A stretch of DNA of 60,701 nucleotides from Lysobacteraceae bacterium (GTDB taxonomy: Bacteria; Pseudomonadota; Gammaproteobacteria; Xanthomonadales; Rhodanobacteraceae): assembly GCA_028871555.1 (NCBI GenBank), contig JAGWNA010000014.1, positions 1 through 60,701 on the forward strand, read 5' to 3'. Positions 36,266-44,874 of this stretch are shown here, one piece after another; the first letter of the stretch is position 1; each line of letters starts with the position of its first letter. The notes under the pieces were generated by a model. It was not told the DNA's origin and ran no database searches. It worked only from the letters and a program-made list of their open reading frames with translations. The translations under genes were made by a program, and so were the position numbers.

Positions 36266-37251
36266 CGGCCAGCGAACCCGTGCCGGAGTTCCGCCTGATC
36301 GAGCGCATCGGCGAGCTCACGGCGCAGTCGCGCGACGATGTCCGCCTGGGCATCGGCGACGACGCCGCGCTGCTGGCGGTGCCGGCCGGCAAGGAGCTGG
36401 CCGTGGCGATCGACACCCTGGTCGAGGGCGTGCACTTTCCGCGCGGCACCGCCGCGGCGGACATCGGCTGGAAGGCGCTGGCGGTGAACCTGTCCGACCT
36501 GGCGGCGATGGGCGCCACGCCCGCCTGGGCACTGCTGGCGCTGACCCTGCCGCAGGCCGACCCGGCTTTCGTCGAAGGCTTTGCCGCGGGCTTCGCGCAG
36601 CTGGCGCAGCCGCACCGGCTGGCCCTGGTCGGCGGCGACACCACGCGGGGGCCGCTGTGCGTCAGCGTCGCCGTGCACGGTTTCGTGCCGCCGGGCAAGG
36701 CGCTCACGCGCAGCGGCGCGCGCGCCGGCGACGCGCTCCTGGTCACCGGCACGCTGGGCGACGCCGCCGCCGGCCTCAATGCGTTGCAGCAGCCTCGGCG
36801 CGACGACGACCTGCATGCCAGGGCGCGCGACTTCCTGATCGCGCGGCTGAGCCGCCCGCTGCCGCGACTTGCCGCGGGTACGGCCTTGCGCACTCAGGCG
36901 AGCGCCTGCATCGACATCTCCGATGGCCTGCTCGCCGATCTCGGGCACGTCTGCAGCGCCAGCGGCGTCGGCGCGGAAATCGACGCGGCGCTGCTGCCGC
37001 GCTCGCCGGCCCTGCTGCAGTTGCACGACGAAGCCACGGCCCTGCACTTCGCGCTCGCCGGCGGCGACGATTACGAGCTTTGCTTCAGCGTGCCGGCGCA
37101 CCGGCTGGCCGACGTGCAGGCCGACCTCGCGCGGCTCGGCTGCGGCGTGACGCGCATCGGCCGCATCGTCGAAGGCGAGGGCGTGCGGGTGCGCGGCCCC
37201 GACGGCGCATGGTTGCCGATCGATCGCCGGGGCTGGGAGCATTTCGCGTGA
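36262..37251 (+). CDS. thiL: Thiamine-monophosphate kinase
   Basis: About 329 residues. The family start EFRLIERIGELTAQ is followed by GIGDDAALLAVPAGKELAVA, DTLVEGVHFP, KALAVNLSDLAAMGATP, GGDTTRGPL, IDISDGLLADLGH and GGDDYELCFSVP, all Mg-ATP or phosphate-binding motifs. It makes thiamine diphosphate from thiamine monophosphate. There is no ATG: TTG at 36262 overlaps the GNAT stop, whereas GTG at 36280 starts right before the conserved PEFRLI. The second would fit the family length better; the first has GAGGG upstream. Its stop overlaps pgpA as GTGA. Confidence 0.95.
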   Translation: MTASEPVPEFRLIERIGELTAQSRDDVRLGIGDDAALLAVPAGKELAVAIDTLVEGVHFPRGTAAADIGWKALAVNLSDLAAMGATPAWALLALTLPQADPAFVEGFAAGFAQLAQPHRLALVGGDTTRGPLCVSVAVHGFVPPGKALTRSGARAGDALLVTGTLGDAAAGLNALQQPRRDDDLHARARDFLIARLSRPLPRLAAGTALRTQASACIDISDGLLADLGHVCSASGVGAEIDAALLPRSPALLQLHDEATALHFALAGGDDYELCFSVPAHRLADVQADLARLGCGVTRIGRIVEGEGVRVRGPDGAWLPIDRRGWEHFA

Positions 37252-37772
37252 GCGCGAAGAAAACCCTCTCGACCGGACAACGCCGTGCCCTGCTGGCCAC
37301 GCCGGCCGGCTGGCTGGCCTGCGGTTTCGGCTCGGGCCTGGCGCCGGTCGCCCAGGGCACTTTCGGTTCGCTGGCGGCCCTGCTGCCGTGGCTGCTGCTG
37401 CGCCGGCTGGCGTTGCCGTGGTATCTGCTGGCATTGCTGGCCGGTTTCGCGCTCGGCGTGCGCGCCTGCGACATCGCCGGCCGTGCGCTCGGCGTCGACG
37501 ACCACCGCAGCCTGGTGTGGGACGAATTCGTCGGCCAGTGGATCGCGCTGATCCCGCTGTCGATGCCCGCACTGCTGCCGGCATCGGGCATGACCTGGTG
37601 GATGCCTGCCGCCGGCTTCGCGCTGTTCCGTCTGTTCGACGTGTGGAAGCCGGGGCCGATCCGCCGGCTGGACCGCCACCTCAAGGGCGGCATCGGGGTG
37701 ATGGCGGACGATGTGGCGGCGGGCGTGTTCGCCGCACTCGTGCTGGCGCTGGGGTTGCTGCTGCTGCGCTGA
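37248..37772 (+). CDS. pgpA: Phosphatidylglycerophosphatase A
   Basis: A 174-residue membrane protein. Conserved elements are GFGSGLAPVAQGTFGSLAA, the acidic DDHRSLVWDEFVGQWIAL motif (Mg-binding D and E), FRLFDVWKPGPIRRLDR and GGIGVMADDVAAG. It dephosphorylates phosphatidylglycerophosphate to phosphatidylglycerol in the inner membrane. It starts with GTG inside the end of thiL, the usual thiL-pgpA pairing, and closes the riboflavin-side operon. Confidence 0.95.
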   Translation: MSAKKTLSTGQRRALLATPAGWLACGFGSGLAPVAQGTFGSLAALLPWLLLRRLALPWYLLALLAGFALGVRACDIAGRALGVDDHRSLVWDEFVGQWIALIPLSMPALLPASGMTWWMPAAGFALFRLFDVWKPGPIRRLDRHLKGGIGVMADDVAAGVFAALVLALGLLLLR

Positions 37773-37859
37773 CCCATGGCGTCTGTCCGCAAGAGTACGA
37801 TCGATTTCCATCGACGGGCTTTCGCGGCTACCTTGCAAGGAGCGGCTTCCGGATCATCC

Positions 37860-40739
37860 ATGACTTCGCCCACTATCCCACCCACGCATGCACCTGCGCC
37901 GGTCCCGATGGAGCGCTTCTACGCGGTGCTGGCCGACATCGGCGATCTCGTCGCGTCGATGCCGCAGCCGCAGGCGCTGTATGACGGGGTCGTGGATATT
38001 TTCGAGCGCCAGGTGGGCGCCCTGCTGGTGCTGGTCGGCGAGATCGACCACGCAGCGGGCGTCATGCGAAGACGGGCGCCTTCCAGGGTGCCTGCCGGAG
38101 AGGAGGATATCTATCCGGACTCGGTGCCGCTGGCGATCGCACGCCCCTTGTTCTGGGAGGGCAGGATCGACGTCGAACCCGATATCGTCGGCGCCCCGGG
38201 CCGGGAAGCGTTGCGGCCCGGCTATGCCCGTCATGGCATCCGATCCTCGGCCGCGGTGCCGGTGCGCTGCTTCGGCGAGATCCGCGCGGCCCTGATCCTG
38301 CGATCGAATGCCTCCGAGTTTTTCACGCCGGAGCTGTTGCAGCTGCTTGAACGTGCCGCGCTCAGCATCAGTCATGCGCTCGAGGGCGACGCACAGCTGG
38401 CCCGGCTCGATCAGGCCCTGCTCGCCGCCGAGCGGAGTCAGCGCGCCTTGCAGCTGCTGAGCGAGACGCTCAAGGTCGCGACTCATGCCGGCACGGAGGA
38501 TGCCCTGCTCCGCGAGGCCTGCCGCGTGGTGGTGGATGTGGGGGCGTATCCGGTGTGCTGGATGGGCCTGCTGGCGAACGACCCGGCGCAGACACTGGAA
38601 CTGCGCGCACACGCCGGGCGTGGCGCCGAAACCTACCGCTCGCTGAGGCTCGACCTTGCCGACCCCGAGGTTTCCTCGAGCATGAGCGCGATGGTGATCC
38701 GGTCCGGCGAACCGGTGATGAAACTGACCAGGGAGGACGACGAGCAAACCGGGGTCAGCCATGCCCGCAGGCTGGGACTGGGCGCACTGCTCGGCCTTCC
38801 GCTGCGCCTGCGCGGGCAGGTGGCCGGCGTGATCGTGATCGGTGCGGAGGCCGAAGATGCGTTTTCGGGCGCGCAGACGAGGGTTTTCGAGGAGATCGCC
38901 AGGGAGTTGAGCCTGGGGCTGGAACAGTTGCGCGCCAGGAAGGCACAGGACTTGGCCGAACAGCAGCTCAAGCTCAATCTGCGCCGCTTCCAGGCGATCC
39001 TCGACAGCCGCTACGCGGGCGTGCTGGTGATGGACATGACCGACCGGGTGCAGTTCTGCAATGCCACGCTGTGCCGGATGTTCGACCTGTCCGAGGAACC
39101 CGGGCAGCTGATCGGGCTGTCCGCGACCCAGCTCGACGAAAGGGTCCGCATGGCCTACGCGGATCCCGAGCGCGAGCTCAACCGCATCAGTGCCATTATC
39201 GAGCGCGCCGAGCCGGTGGAGACCGAGGAGATTGCGATCAGCCGCGGGCGCACGTATCTGCGCAGCTTCGCGCCGCTGATGCTCGAGGGCCGGCCATCCG
39301 GACGCGTGTGGCATCTGATCGACATCACCGAACGCAAGGCGCAGGAGGCGGAAGTCGAGCGGCTGGCCTACTACGATCCGGTGACCGCGTTGCCCAACCG
39401 CCGGCTGTTCCTCGAACTGCTCGAACGATCGCTCGGTCAGGCGCAGCGCCACCGGGCGCTGCTGGCAGTCGGCGTGATCGACCTCGACGACTTCAAACAC
39501 GTCAACGACCAGCTCGGACACGCCACAGGCAACGAGGTCCTGAACGAGATTGCGCGACGGATCGGCAATGCGCTGGACGACGGCGACGTCGTGGGCCGGC
39601 TGGGCAGCGACGAGTTCGCCATCCTGCTTGTCGGTCTGGGCAGCGCGCAGGAGATGCACCTGGCGAGCGCCCGCATCCTCGAAGCCATCCGTGCCCCGTT
39701 GTCGTGGAAAGGCGAGGTGCTGCACCTGTCCGCCAGCGTGGGCCTGACGCTGTATCCCCAGGACAATGTCGACGCGGAAACGCTCGTGCGCCACGCGGAT
39801 CTGGCCATGTTCGTCGCCAAGGGCCAGGGGCGCGACCACGACCAGCTGTACTCCGCGGCGATCGAACTTGCCGAGATGGAACAGCGCTCGATGAAGGCCC
39901 GCGTGGCCGGTGCGCTGGACGATGGCAGTCTGGTGCTGCTGTTCCAGCCGATCGTCGCGATCGACGTCCGGTCCGCTGTTTCGCGCGTCATCGGTGTGGA
40001 GGCCCTGCTGCGGCTGCGCGATGACACGATCGGCCTGTTGCCGCCGGTACGGTTCCACCACGCCCTCGACGACACCCGGCTTGCGCGGCCGATCGGTCGC
40101 CATGTGCTGGATGCCGCGTTGCGTGCCAGCGCTGCCTGGCTGGCGCGGGGGATACGGCTGCCGGTGGCGGTCAACATCAGCACCCGGCACCTGATGCACC
40201 CGGATTTTCTCGAAGATATCGATCAGGCGCTGGCCGCGCACCCGACGCTCGATGGCGCCATGCTGGGCATCGAGATCACCGAAACCGGCCCGCTGCTCGA
40301 TCCCGCCCGGGCCCGCCTGGTCATCGACGAGTGCCGTGCGCGGCGGGTGAACGTGAGCCTGGACGATTTCGGCACCGGCAGCGCCTCGCTCAGTCACGTC
40401 CAGCAGATGGACGTGACCACGCTGAAGATCGACCAGAGTTTCGTGCGGGACATCCTCGTCGATCCCCGCAACATCGCGATCGCCACCGGCATCCTGACCA
40501 CGGCCCTGCTGCTGGGGATCACGGTGATCGCCGAAGGCATCGAGTCGGAGGCCCAGGGCGAGACCCTCATCTCGCTGGGCTGTCGGCGGTTGCAGGGTTA
40601 CGCCATCGCCGAGCCGATGCCGGCCGAGGAGATTCCCGCCTGGCTGGCGAGCTGGATGCCTCCGGACTCCTGGCGATCGGGAGCGCCGACGGTCCAGTCC
40701 GCGACCGGCGGGGAATGGGACCGGATCGATGGAGGATGA
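37860..40739 (+). CDS. GAF-GAF-PAS-GGDEF-EAL cyclic-di-GMP signalling protein
   Basis: About 959 residues and no membrane segment. It has two GAF-type regions (about 15-175 and 190-355), a PAS region (about 370-480; NLRRFQAILDSRYAGVLVM, ending WHLIDITERKAQE), a GGDEF domain with YYDPVTALPNRRLF and signature GSDEF (residues 582-586) instead of GGDEF, and an EAL domain with E714 in GVEALLRLRD, EITETGPLL, DDFGTGSASL, LKIDQSFV and IAEGIE. EAL metal and substrate residues look intact, so it is probably a c-di-GMP phosphodiesterase; cyclase activity is doubtful. The start is uncertain: ATG 37860 is favoured, ATG 37776 possible. Confidence 0.93.
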   Translation: MTSPTIPPTHAPAPVPMERFYAVLADIGDLVASMPQPQALYDGVVDIFERQVGALLVLVGEIDHAAGVMRRRAPSRVPAGEEDIYPDSVPLAIARPLFWEGRIDVEPDIVGAPGREALRPGYARHGIRSSAAVPVRCFGEIRAALILRSNASEFFTPELLQLLERAALSISHALEGDAQLARLDQALLAAERSQRALQLLSETLKVATHAGTEDALLREACRVVVDVGAYPVCWMGLLANDPAQTLELRAHAGRGAETYRSLRLDLADPEVSSSMSAMVIRSGEPVMKLTREDDEQTGVSHARRLGLGALLGLPLRLRGQVAGVIVIGAEAEDAFSGAQTRVFEEIARELSLGLEQLRARKAQDLAEQQLKLNLRRFQAILDSRYAGVLVMDMTDRVQFCNATLCRMFDLSEEPGQLIGLSATQLDERVRMAYADPERELNRISAIIERAEPVETEEIAISRGRTYLRSFAPLMLEGRPSGRVWHLIDITERKAQEAEVERLAYYDPVTALPNRRLFLELLERSLGQAQRHRALLAVGVIDLDDFKHVNDQLGHATGNEVLNEIARRIGNALDDGDVVGRLGSDEFAILLVGLGSAQEMHLASARILEAIRAPLSWKGEVLHLSASVGLTLYPQDNVDAETLVRHADLAMFVAKGQGRDHDQLYSAAIELAEMEQRSMKARVAGALDDGSLVLLFQPIVAIDVRSAVSRVIGVEALLRLRDDTIGLLPPVRFHHALDDTRLARPIGRHVLDAALRASAAWLARGIRLPVAVNISTRHLMHPDFLEDIDQALAAHPTLDGAMLGIEITETGPLLDPARARLVIDECRARRVNVSLDDFGTGSASLSHVQQMDVTTLKIDQSFVRDILVDPRNIAIATGILTTALLLGITVIAEGIESEAQGETLISLGCRRLQGYAIAEPMPAEEIPAWLASWMPPDSWRSGAPTVQSATGGEWDRIDGG

Positions 40740-40863
40740 CCGTCCTGGTTGCCTCCGTCGCCGCGCAGGGCCTCGTCCCGAAAAGTGCCGCTGACATCTT
40801 TCCCTGGCTGGAGGCTGTCTCTTGATCACATCTCTATCGTCGCGACATTCCCGCGTTTACGCC

Positions 40864-41056
40864 CGTCATCCCGGCGAGGCGCTTCTCAGCAGCGAAGCTG
40901 GTCAACCTGGTTCGTCATCCCAGCGAAAGCTGGGATCCAGCGACTTCGCTCTTCGCTCGAAGACGCCCGATGCAGGGCACGCGCGAGCTAAAGACACTGG
41001 ATCCCAGCTTTCGCTGGGATGACGAGCAAAAGGCGGTTTCGCTGGGATGACGGGCA
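40864..41056. repeat. Family-E palindromic repeats (CCCAGCGAAAGCTGGG)
   Basis: A forward copy GTCATCCCAGCGAAAGCTGG (40914-40933, continuing GATCCAG) faces a reverse copy (about 40997-41024), with a diverged forward half near 40864 and a partial reverse copy at 41036-41052. The core is a perfect 6-bp hairpin with a GAAA loop. The same doublet structure occurs twice more, on both sides of the GIY-YIG gene. Confidence 0.85.
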
Positions 41057-41060
41057 AAAA

Positions 41061-41416
41061 GCGGTCTGCTTCCGAGCCATGGCTGTTTGGGCCATCCTCT
41101 CTGGGTCCGGTGGCTGATGACACGCTCTCTTTTCGTATCGATAACTGTACCGGGCGAGCGGTCGATTCCGGTCGCGGGTTGTCCTCAGCCGTCCTGTTGA
41201 CGGCCGGGCAGGCCTATGTTCGGCCCATGACGGCCGGTCGCGGCTGAAACCCGATCCGTACAGGCAAACCTGGCCACGCCGCGCTGTAAAGCCTCTGCGC
41301 GGCATTCCGGGGAAGCGCGGTGTGCCTGGCGGCGCGATCGCCGCCGACAGGCGTGAACCCCCGTTCATCGCGCCCCTCGATCCGCTTCGTTGCATGCGGC
41401 GGATTTCCCGACTTGC
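41061..41416. other. Intergenic stretch upstream of the nrdA promoter, nothing recognised
   Basis: About 355 bases between the family-E repeats and the nrdA promoter. Open frames here are short and show no family features. I see no RNA gene or clear promoter in it. Confidence 0.4.
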
Positions 41417-41464
41417 ACACAACCTGTTGGGTTGACCTTTACTTGGCTACCCGATATGTTGTGG
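41417..41464 (+). promoter_or_regulatory. nrdAB promoter with two NrdR-box-like sites
   Basis: TTGACC (41432-41437) and TATGTT (41455-41460) are separated by 17 bases, a good sigma-70 promoter. ACACAACCTGTTGGGT (41417-41432) and ACCCGATATGTTGTGG (41449-41464) each match about 12 of 16 positions of the NrdR-box consensus ACACWATATATWGTGT. Their starts are 32 bp apart, about three helical turns, the expected spacing for paired NrdR boxes. Site 1 touches the -35 and site 2 covers the -10. nrdR is encoded at 29.5 kb. Confidence 0.75.
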
Positions 41465-41467
41465 CTG

Positions 41468-41660
41468 TCGGTGCCCATCCGGACGTGATCGCCGGTTAGG
41501 CTCAAAAGGGAATCCGGTGTGAATCCGGAACTGCCCCGCAGCGGTAAAGCGGAAACGAAACCCGTCACATGCACTGGGCCAAGGCGCCCGGGAAGCGATG
41601 GGCAGTAGGCGGATCGCAAGATCCCCGTCCGCAAGTCCGAAGACCTGCCGGCACATCGGG
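41468..41660 (+). promoter_or_regulatory. Cobalamin riboswitch in the nrdA leader
   Basis: The B12-box elements are clear: GGTTAGGCTCAAAAGGGAAT near the 5' end, then CCGGTGTGAATCCGGAACTG, CCCCGCAGCGGTAA, and near the 3' end GCAAGTCCGAAGACCTGCC. GTGCC (41471-41475) can pair with GGCAC (41649-41653) to close it. It lies between the promoter and nrdA, with about 140 bases from its end to the ATG. No T-tract terminator follows, so control may be translational. Repression of class I reductase by adenosylcobalamin implies a B12-dependent reductase elsewhere. Confidence 0.93.
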
Positions 41661-41798
41661 ACGAGCGTGTCCCGGTGCGTAGTGACGGCTTCCGTGGGGA
41701 AGCGCGTCGCAGAACAGGTGCCGCCGGGCGCTTGTCTGTGACTTTGCCACGGCAGCCATCGCTTCAGGCCCTGCGCGCGGGAGCAGGCGTTTGACTCC

Positions 41799-44294
41799 AT
41801 GCCGGAAACCGTTGCCATGCATCCTCTCGATACCGCCGACCACGGGCACATTGCCGCCCGTGCGAATGAATCCGGCAACACCGCTGCCGAACCGGCCGCC
41901 GGTTCGCCGGGCGAGCCTTTCGCCGCGGCGACAGGCGAGGCGGCGTTCGCGCTGACCCCGCCGCACAATCCCGCACAGATGCGCGTGACCAAGCGCAACG
42001 GCCAGCGGGAGATGGTCGACGTCAACAAGATCGTGCGTGCGGTGACGCGCCGCGCCGACGGCCTGCACGCGGTCGATCCGCTGCGCGTGGCGCTGAAGAC
42101 CATCGGCGGTCTGTACGACGGTGCCAGCACGCAGGAGCTGGATCAGTTGTCGATCCGCACCGCCGCGGCGCTGACCGCCGAGGAACCCGAATACGGCCAG
42201 CTTGCCGCACGCCTGCTCGGCGCGTACATCGACAAGGAAGTAAGCGGCCAGGAGATCCAGAGCTTCTCGCAGTCGGTCGCGCGCGGCGCGAGCCTGGGCA
42301 TCCTCAACGACCGCCTGCGCGACTTCGTGGCCGCCAATGCGCGCAAGCTCAACGACGCGATCGACCCGCCGGCCAGCCGCCGCTTCGAGTACTTCGGCCT
42401 GCGCACGGTGTACGACCGCTACCTGCTGCGTCATCCGACGAAACGCTGCGTGATCGAGACGCCGCAGTATTTCTTCATGCGCGTCGCCTGCGCGCTGGGC
42501 GGCAACGAGATCGGCGAGACGCTGGAGCTGTACCGGCTGCTGTCGTCGCTGGAGTACCTCGCCAGTTCGCCCACGCTGTTCAATGCCGGCACCTGCCACG
42601 AACAGCTCAGCTCGTGCTACCTGCTCGACTCGCCGCTCGATTCGCTGGAGTCGATCTACGACAAGTACGCCGACGTGGCCAAGCTCAGCAAGTTCGCCGG
42701 CGGCATCGGCCTGGCCTACTCGCGCGTGCGTTCGCGCGGCTCGCTGATCCGCGGCACCAACGGCCATTCCAACGGCCTGGTGCCGTGGCTGAAGACGCTG
42801 GATGCGTCGGTCGCGGCGGTGAACCAGGGCGGCAAGCGCAAGGGTGCAGCCTGCGTGTACCTGGAGTCCTGGCACGCCGACATCGAGGATTTCCTCGAAC
42901 TGCGCGACAACACCGGCGACGACGCCCGCCGCGCGCACAACCTCAATATCGCCAACTGGATTCCCGACGAATTCATGCGCCGGGTCGAGCGCGACGGCGA
43001 CTGGTCGCTGTTCGACCCGAAGGTGGTGCCGCATTTCGTCGACAGCTGGGGCGAGACGTTCGATGCCGCGTATCGCCAGGCCGAGGCCGACGGCCTGGCC
43101 GTGAAAACCGTCAAGGCCCGCGAACTGTACGCGCGCATGATGCGCACGCTGGCGCAGACCGGCAACGGCTGGATGACCTTCAAGGACCGCTGCAACGCCA
43201 CCGGCAACCAGACGGCCCGGCCGGGCAACGTGATCCACCTGTCCAACCTGTGCACCGAGATCCTGGAGGTGAGCTCGGCCGGCGAGACGGCGGTGTGCAA
43301 TCTCGGTTCGGTGAATCTGGCCAGGCATGTCGTCGACGGGAGTTTCGATTTCGGGCACCTGGCCTCGACCGTGCGCACCGCGGTGCGCCAGCTCGACCGG
43401 GTGATCGACCTCAACTTCTATCCGATCGACAGCGCACGTACCGCCAACCTGAAGTGGCGCCCGGTCGGCCTGGGCGTGATGGGCTTGCAGGACGTGTTCT
43501 TCAAGCTCCGGCTGGCGTTCGATTCGCACGACGCGCTGGCGTTGTCCACGCGCATCGCCGAGGAGATCTATTTCCATGCACTGACCATGTCGTGCGAGCT
43601 GGCCGAAATCGAAGGCGCCCATCCAGGCTTCGCCGAAACCCGCGCGTCGGGCGGCGAGCTGCAATTGGACTATTGGCCGCATGCCGCGCCGCACGACGGC
43701 GCACGATGGGACGCATTGCGCGAACGGATCAAGGCCGGCGGCCTGCGCAACTCGCTGCTGATCGCGATCGCGCCCACCGCCACGATCGCCTCGATCGCCG
43801 GCTGCTACGAATGCATCGAGCCGCAGGTCAGCAACCTGTTCAAGCGCGAGACGCTGTCCGGCGATTTCCTGCAGGTGAACCGCCATCTGGCCGACGAACT
43901 CAAGACACTCGGGCTGTGGACGAGCGACGTGCGCGACGCGATCAAGCTGGCCGAGGGATCGATCCAGGGCATCGCGGCGATCCCGGAACGCCTTCGCGCG
44001 ATCTACCGCACGGTGTGGGAATTGCCGCAGAAGTCGCTGATCGAACTGGCCGCCGCGCGTGCCGCGTACATCGACCAGAGCCAGTCGCTGAACCTGTTCA
44101 TGGAAAACCCGAACATCGGCCAGCTCAGCTCGATGTACATGTACGCGTGGAAGGCAGGCATCAAGACCACCTACTACCTGCGCTCGCGGCCGGCGACCAA
44201 GATCGCCAAGACCACAGTGGCGGATCAGGCGCAGGCCAAAGCCGCCGTCGTCTGCTCGCTGGAAAACCCCGGGTACTGCGAGGCCTGTCAATAA
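41799..44294 (+). CDS. nrdA: Class Ia ribonucleoside-diphosphate reductase alpha subunit
   Basis: An 831-residue protein. After a low-complexity N-terminal extension (1-60) comes an ATP-cone (about 60-150; VTKRNGQREMVDVNKIVRAV), the allosteric activity site. The catalytic barrel has SPTLFNAGTCHEQLSSCYLLD, NLCTEIL with the catalytic Cys, and IAPTATIASIAG. The shuttle cysteines close the chain (YCEACQ), and paired tyrosines (TTYYLRS) fit radical transfer. It reduces NDPs to dNDPs with NrdB. The start is ATG 41799 or 41817. It sits under a cobalamin riboswitch and probably NrdR, and is separated from nrdB by a repeat-bracketed GIY-YIG gene. Confidence 0.96.
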   Translation: MPETVAMHPLDTADHGHIAARANESGNTAAEPAAGSPGEPFAAATGEAAFALTPPHNPAQMRVTKRNGQREMVDVNKIVRAVTRRADGLHAVDPLRVALKTIGGLYDGASTQELDQLSIRTAAALTAEEPEYGQLAARLLGAYIDKEVSGQEIQSFSQSVARGASLGILNDRLRDFVAANARKLNDAIDPPASRRFEYFGLRTVYDRYLLRHPTKRCVIETPQYFFMRVACALGGNEIGETLELYRLLSSLEYLASSPTLFNAGTCHEQLSSCYLLDSPLDSLESIYDKYADVAKLSKFAGGIGLAYSRVRSRGSLIRGTNGHSNGLVPWLKTLDASVAAVNQGGKRKGAACVYLESWHADIEDFLELRDNTGDDARRAHNLNIANWIPDEFMRRVERDGDWSLFDPKVVPHFVDSWGETFDAAYRQAEADGLAVKTVKARELYARMMRTLAQTGNGWMTFKDRCNATGNQTARPGNVIHLSNLCTEILEVSSAGETAVCNLGSVNLARHVVDGSFDFGHLASTVRTAVRQLDRVIDLNFYPIDSARTANLKWRPVGLGVMGLQDVFFKLRLAFDSHDALALSTRIAEEIYFHALTMSCELAEIEGAHPGFAETRASGGELQLDYWPHAAPHDGARWDALRERIKAGGLRNSLLIAIAPTATIASIAGCYECIEPQVSNLFKRETLSGDFLQVNRHLADELKTLGLWTSDVRDAIKLAEGSIQGIAAIPERLRAIYRTVWELPQKSLIELAAARAAYIDQSQSLNLFMENPNIGQLSSMYMYAWKAGIKTTYYLRSRPATKIAKTTVADQAQAKAAVVCSLENPGYCEACQ

Positions 44295-44302
44295 GCCCCA
44301 CC

Positions 44303-44387
44303 CGTCATCCCAGCGAAAGCTGGGATCCAGTGCCTCTTCGGAGCGCGTGGAAGTCACTGGGTCCCAGCTTTCGCTGGGATGACGGCA
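44303..44387. repeat. Family-E repeat doublet, left of the GIY-YIG gene
   Basis: A forward copy (CGTCATCCCAGCGAAAGCTG, 44303-44322, continuing GGATCCAG) and a reverse copy (about 44355-44386) in inverted orientation, 9 bases after the nrdA stop and 6 bases before the GIY-YIG stop. Confidence 0.88.
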
Positions 44388-44392
44388 GGGGT

Positions 44393-44692
44393 TCAGCCGC
44401 AAATCTCCGCATACAAGTCGCGCCAATACGGATTGGATTTCTCGATGAGCTCGATCTTCCACGCTCGCTTCCATGCCTTGATCGCCTTCTCGCGGGTGAT
44501 CGCGGACTCCATCGTTTCATGCATCTCGAACCAGACGAGGTCGTGCACGTGATGTCGGCTGGTGAATCCTTCAACGACGTGGTTCCGGTGTTGCCAGATG
44601 CGGACGGGGAGATTCGAGGTCACGCCGACATACAGCGTGCCATTGCGGCCGCTGGTTAGCAGGTAGACACATGGCTGGCGGACCTCCCTCAT
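44393..44692 (-). CDS. GIY-YIG nuclease superfamily protein
   Basis: A 99-residue single-domain protein. The GIY and YIG positions read VYLL and LYVGVT, followed by the catalytic-type Arg (VRIWQHRNH) and a Glu in the ITREKAIKAWKRAWKIELI helix, with NPYWRDLY near the end. This is the small stand-alone GIY-YIG group (UvrC-N-like). The function is unknown; it could be a DNA nuclease linked to repeat spread or repair. It is antisense to and lies between nrdA and nrdB, bracketed on both sides by family-E repeat doublets, which suggests it arrived with them. Confidence 0.88.
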   Translation of the reverse strand: MREVRQPCVYLLTSGRNGTLYVGVTSNLPVRIWQHRNHVVEGFTSRHHVHDLVWFEMHETMESAITREKAIKAWKRAWKIELIEKSNPYWRDLYAEICG

Positions 44693-44729
44693 CTATCAAG
44701 CCGATTCATCACTCCTTGACCTCTACATT

Positions 44730-44826
44730 GTCATCCCAGCGAACGCCGGGATCCAGCGCCTTTTACCGACACGTCTCGTAGGCAAGGGCTGAAGTCACTG
44801 GATCCCAGCGAACGCTGGGATGACGA
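44730..44826. repeat. Family-E repeat doublet, right of the GIY-YIG gene
   Basis: A forward copy TCATCCCAGCGAACGCCGGG (44731-44750, continuing ATCCAG) and a reverse copy (about 44796-44825). The loop is GAAC and the stem varies (AACGC rather than AAAGC), so these copies differ from the left doublet. Confidence 0.85.
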
Positions 44827-44874
44827 TCAAAACCATCCGTGCCCACCGGCCGCGAACCACCCAGAGGAAGCGCC

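Noticed and set aside
40864..41056. Possible CRISPR array
   Set aside because: The copies alternate in orientation, are few, and have unequal spacing; this is a palindromic dispersed repeat, not direct repeats with spacers.
40740..41060. Short frames after the GGDEF-EAL gene
   Set aside because: They consist largely of the family-E repeats and have no support as proteins.
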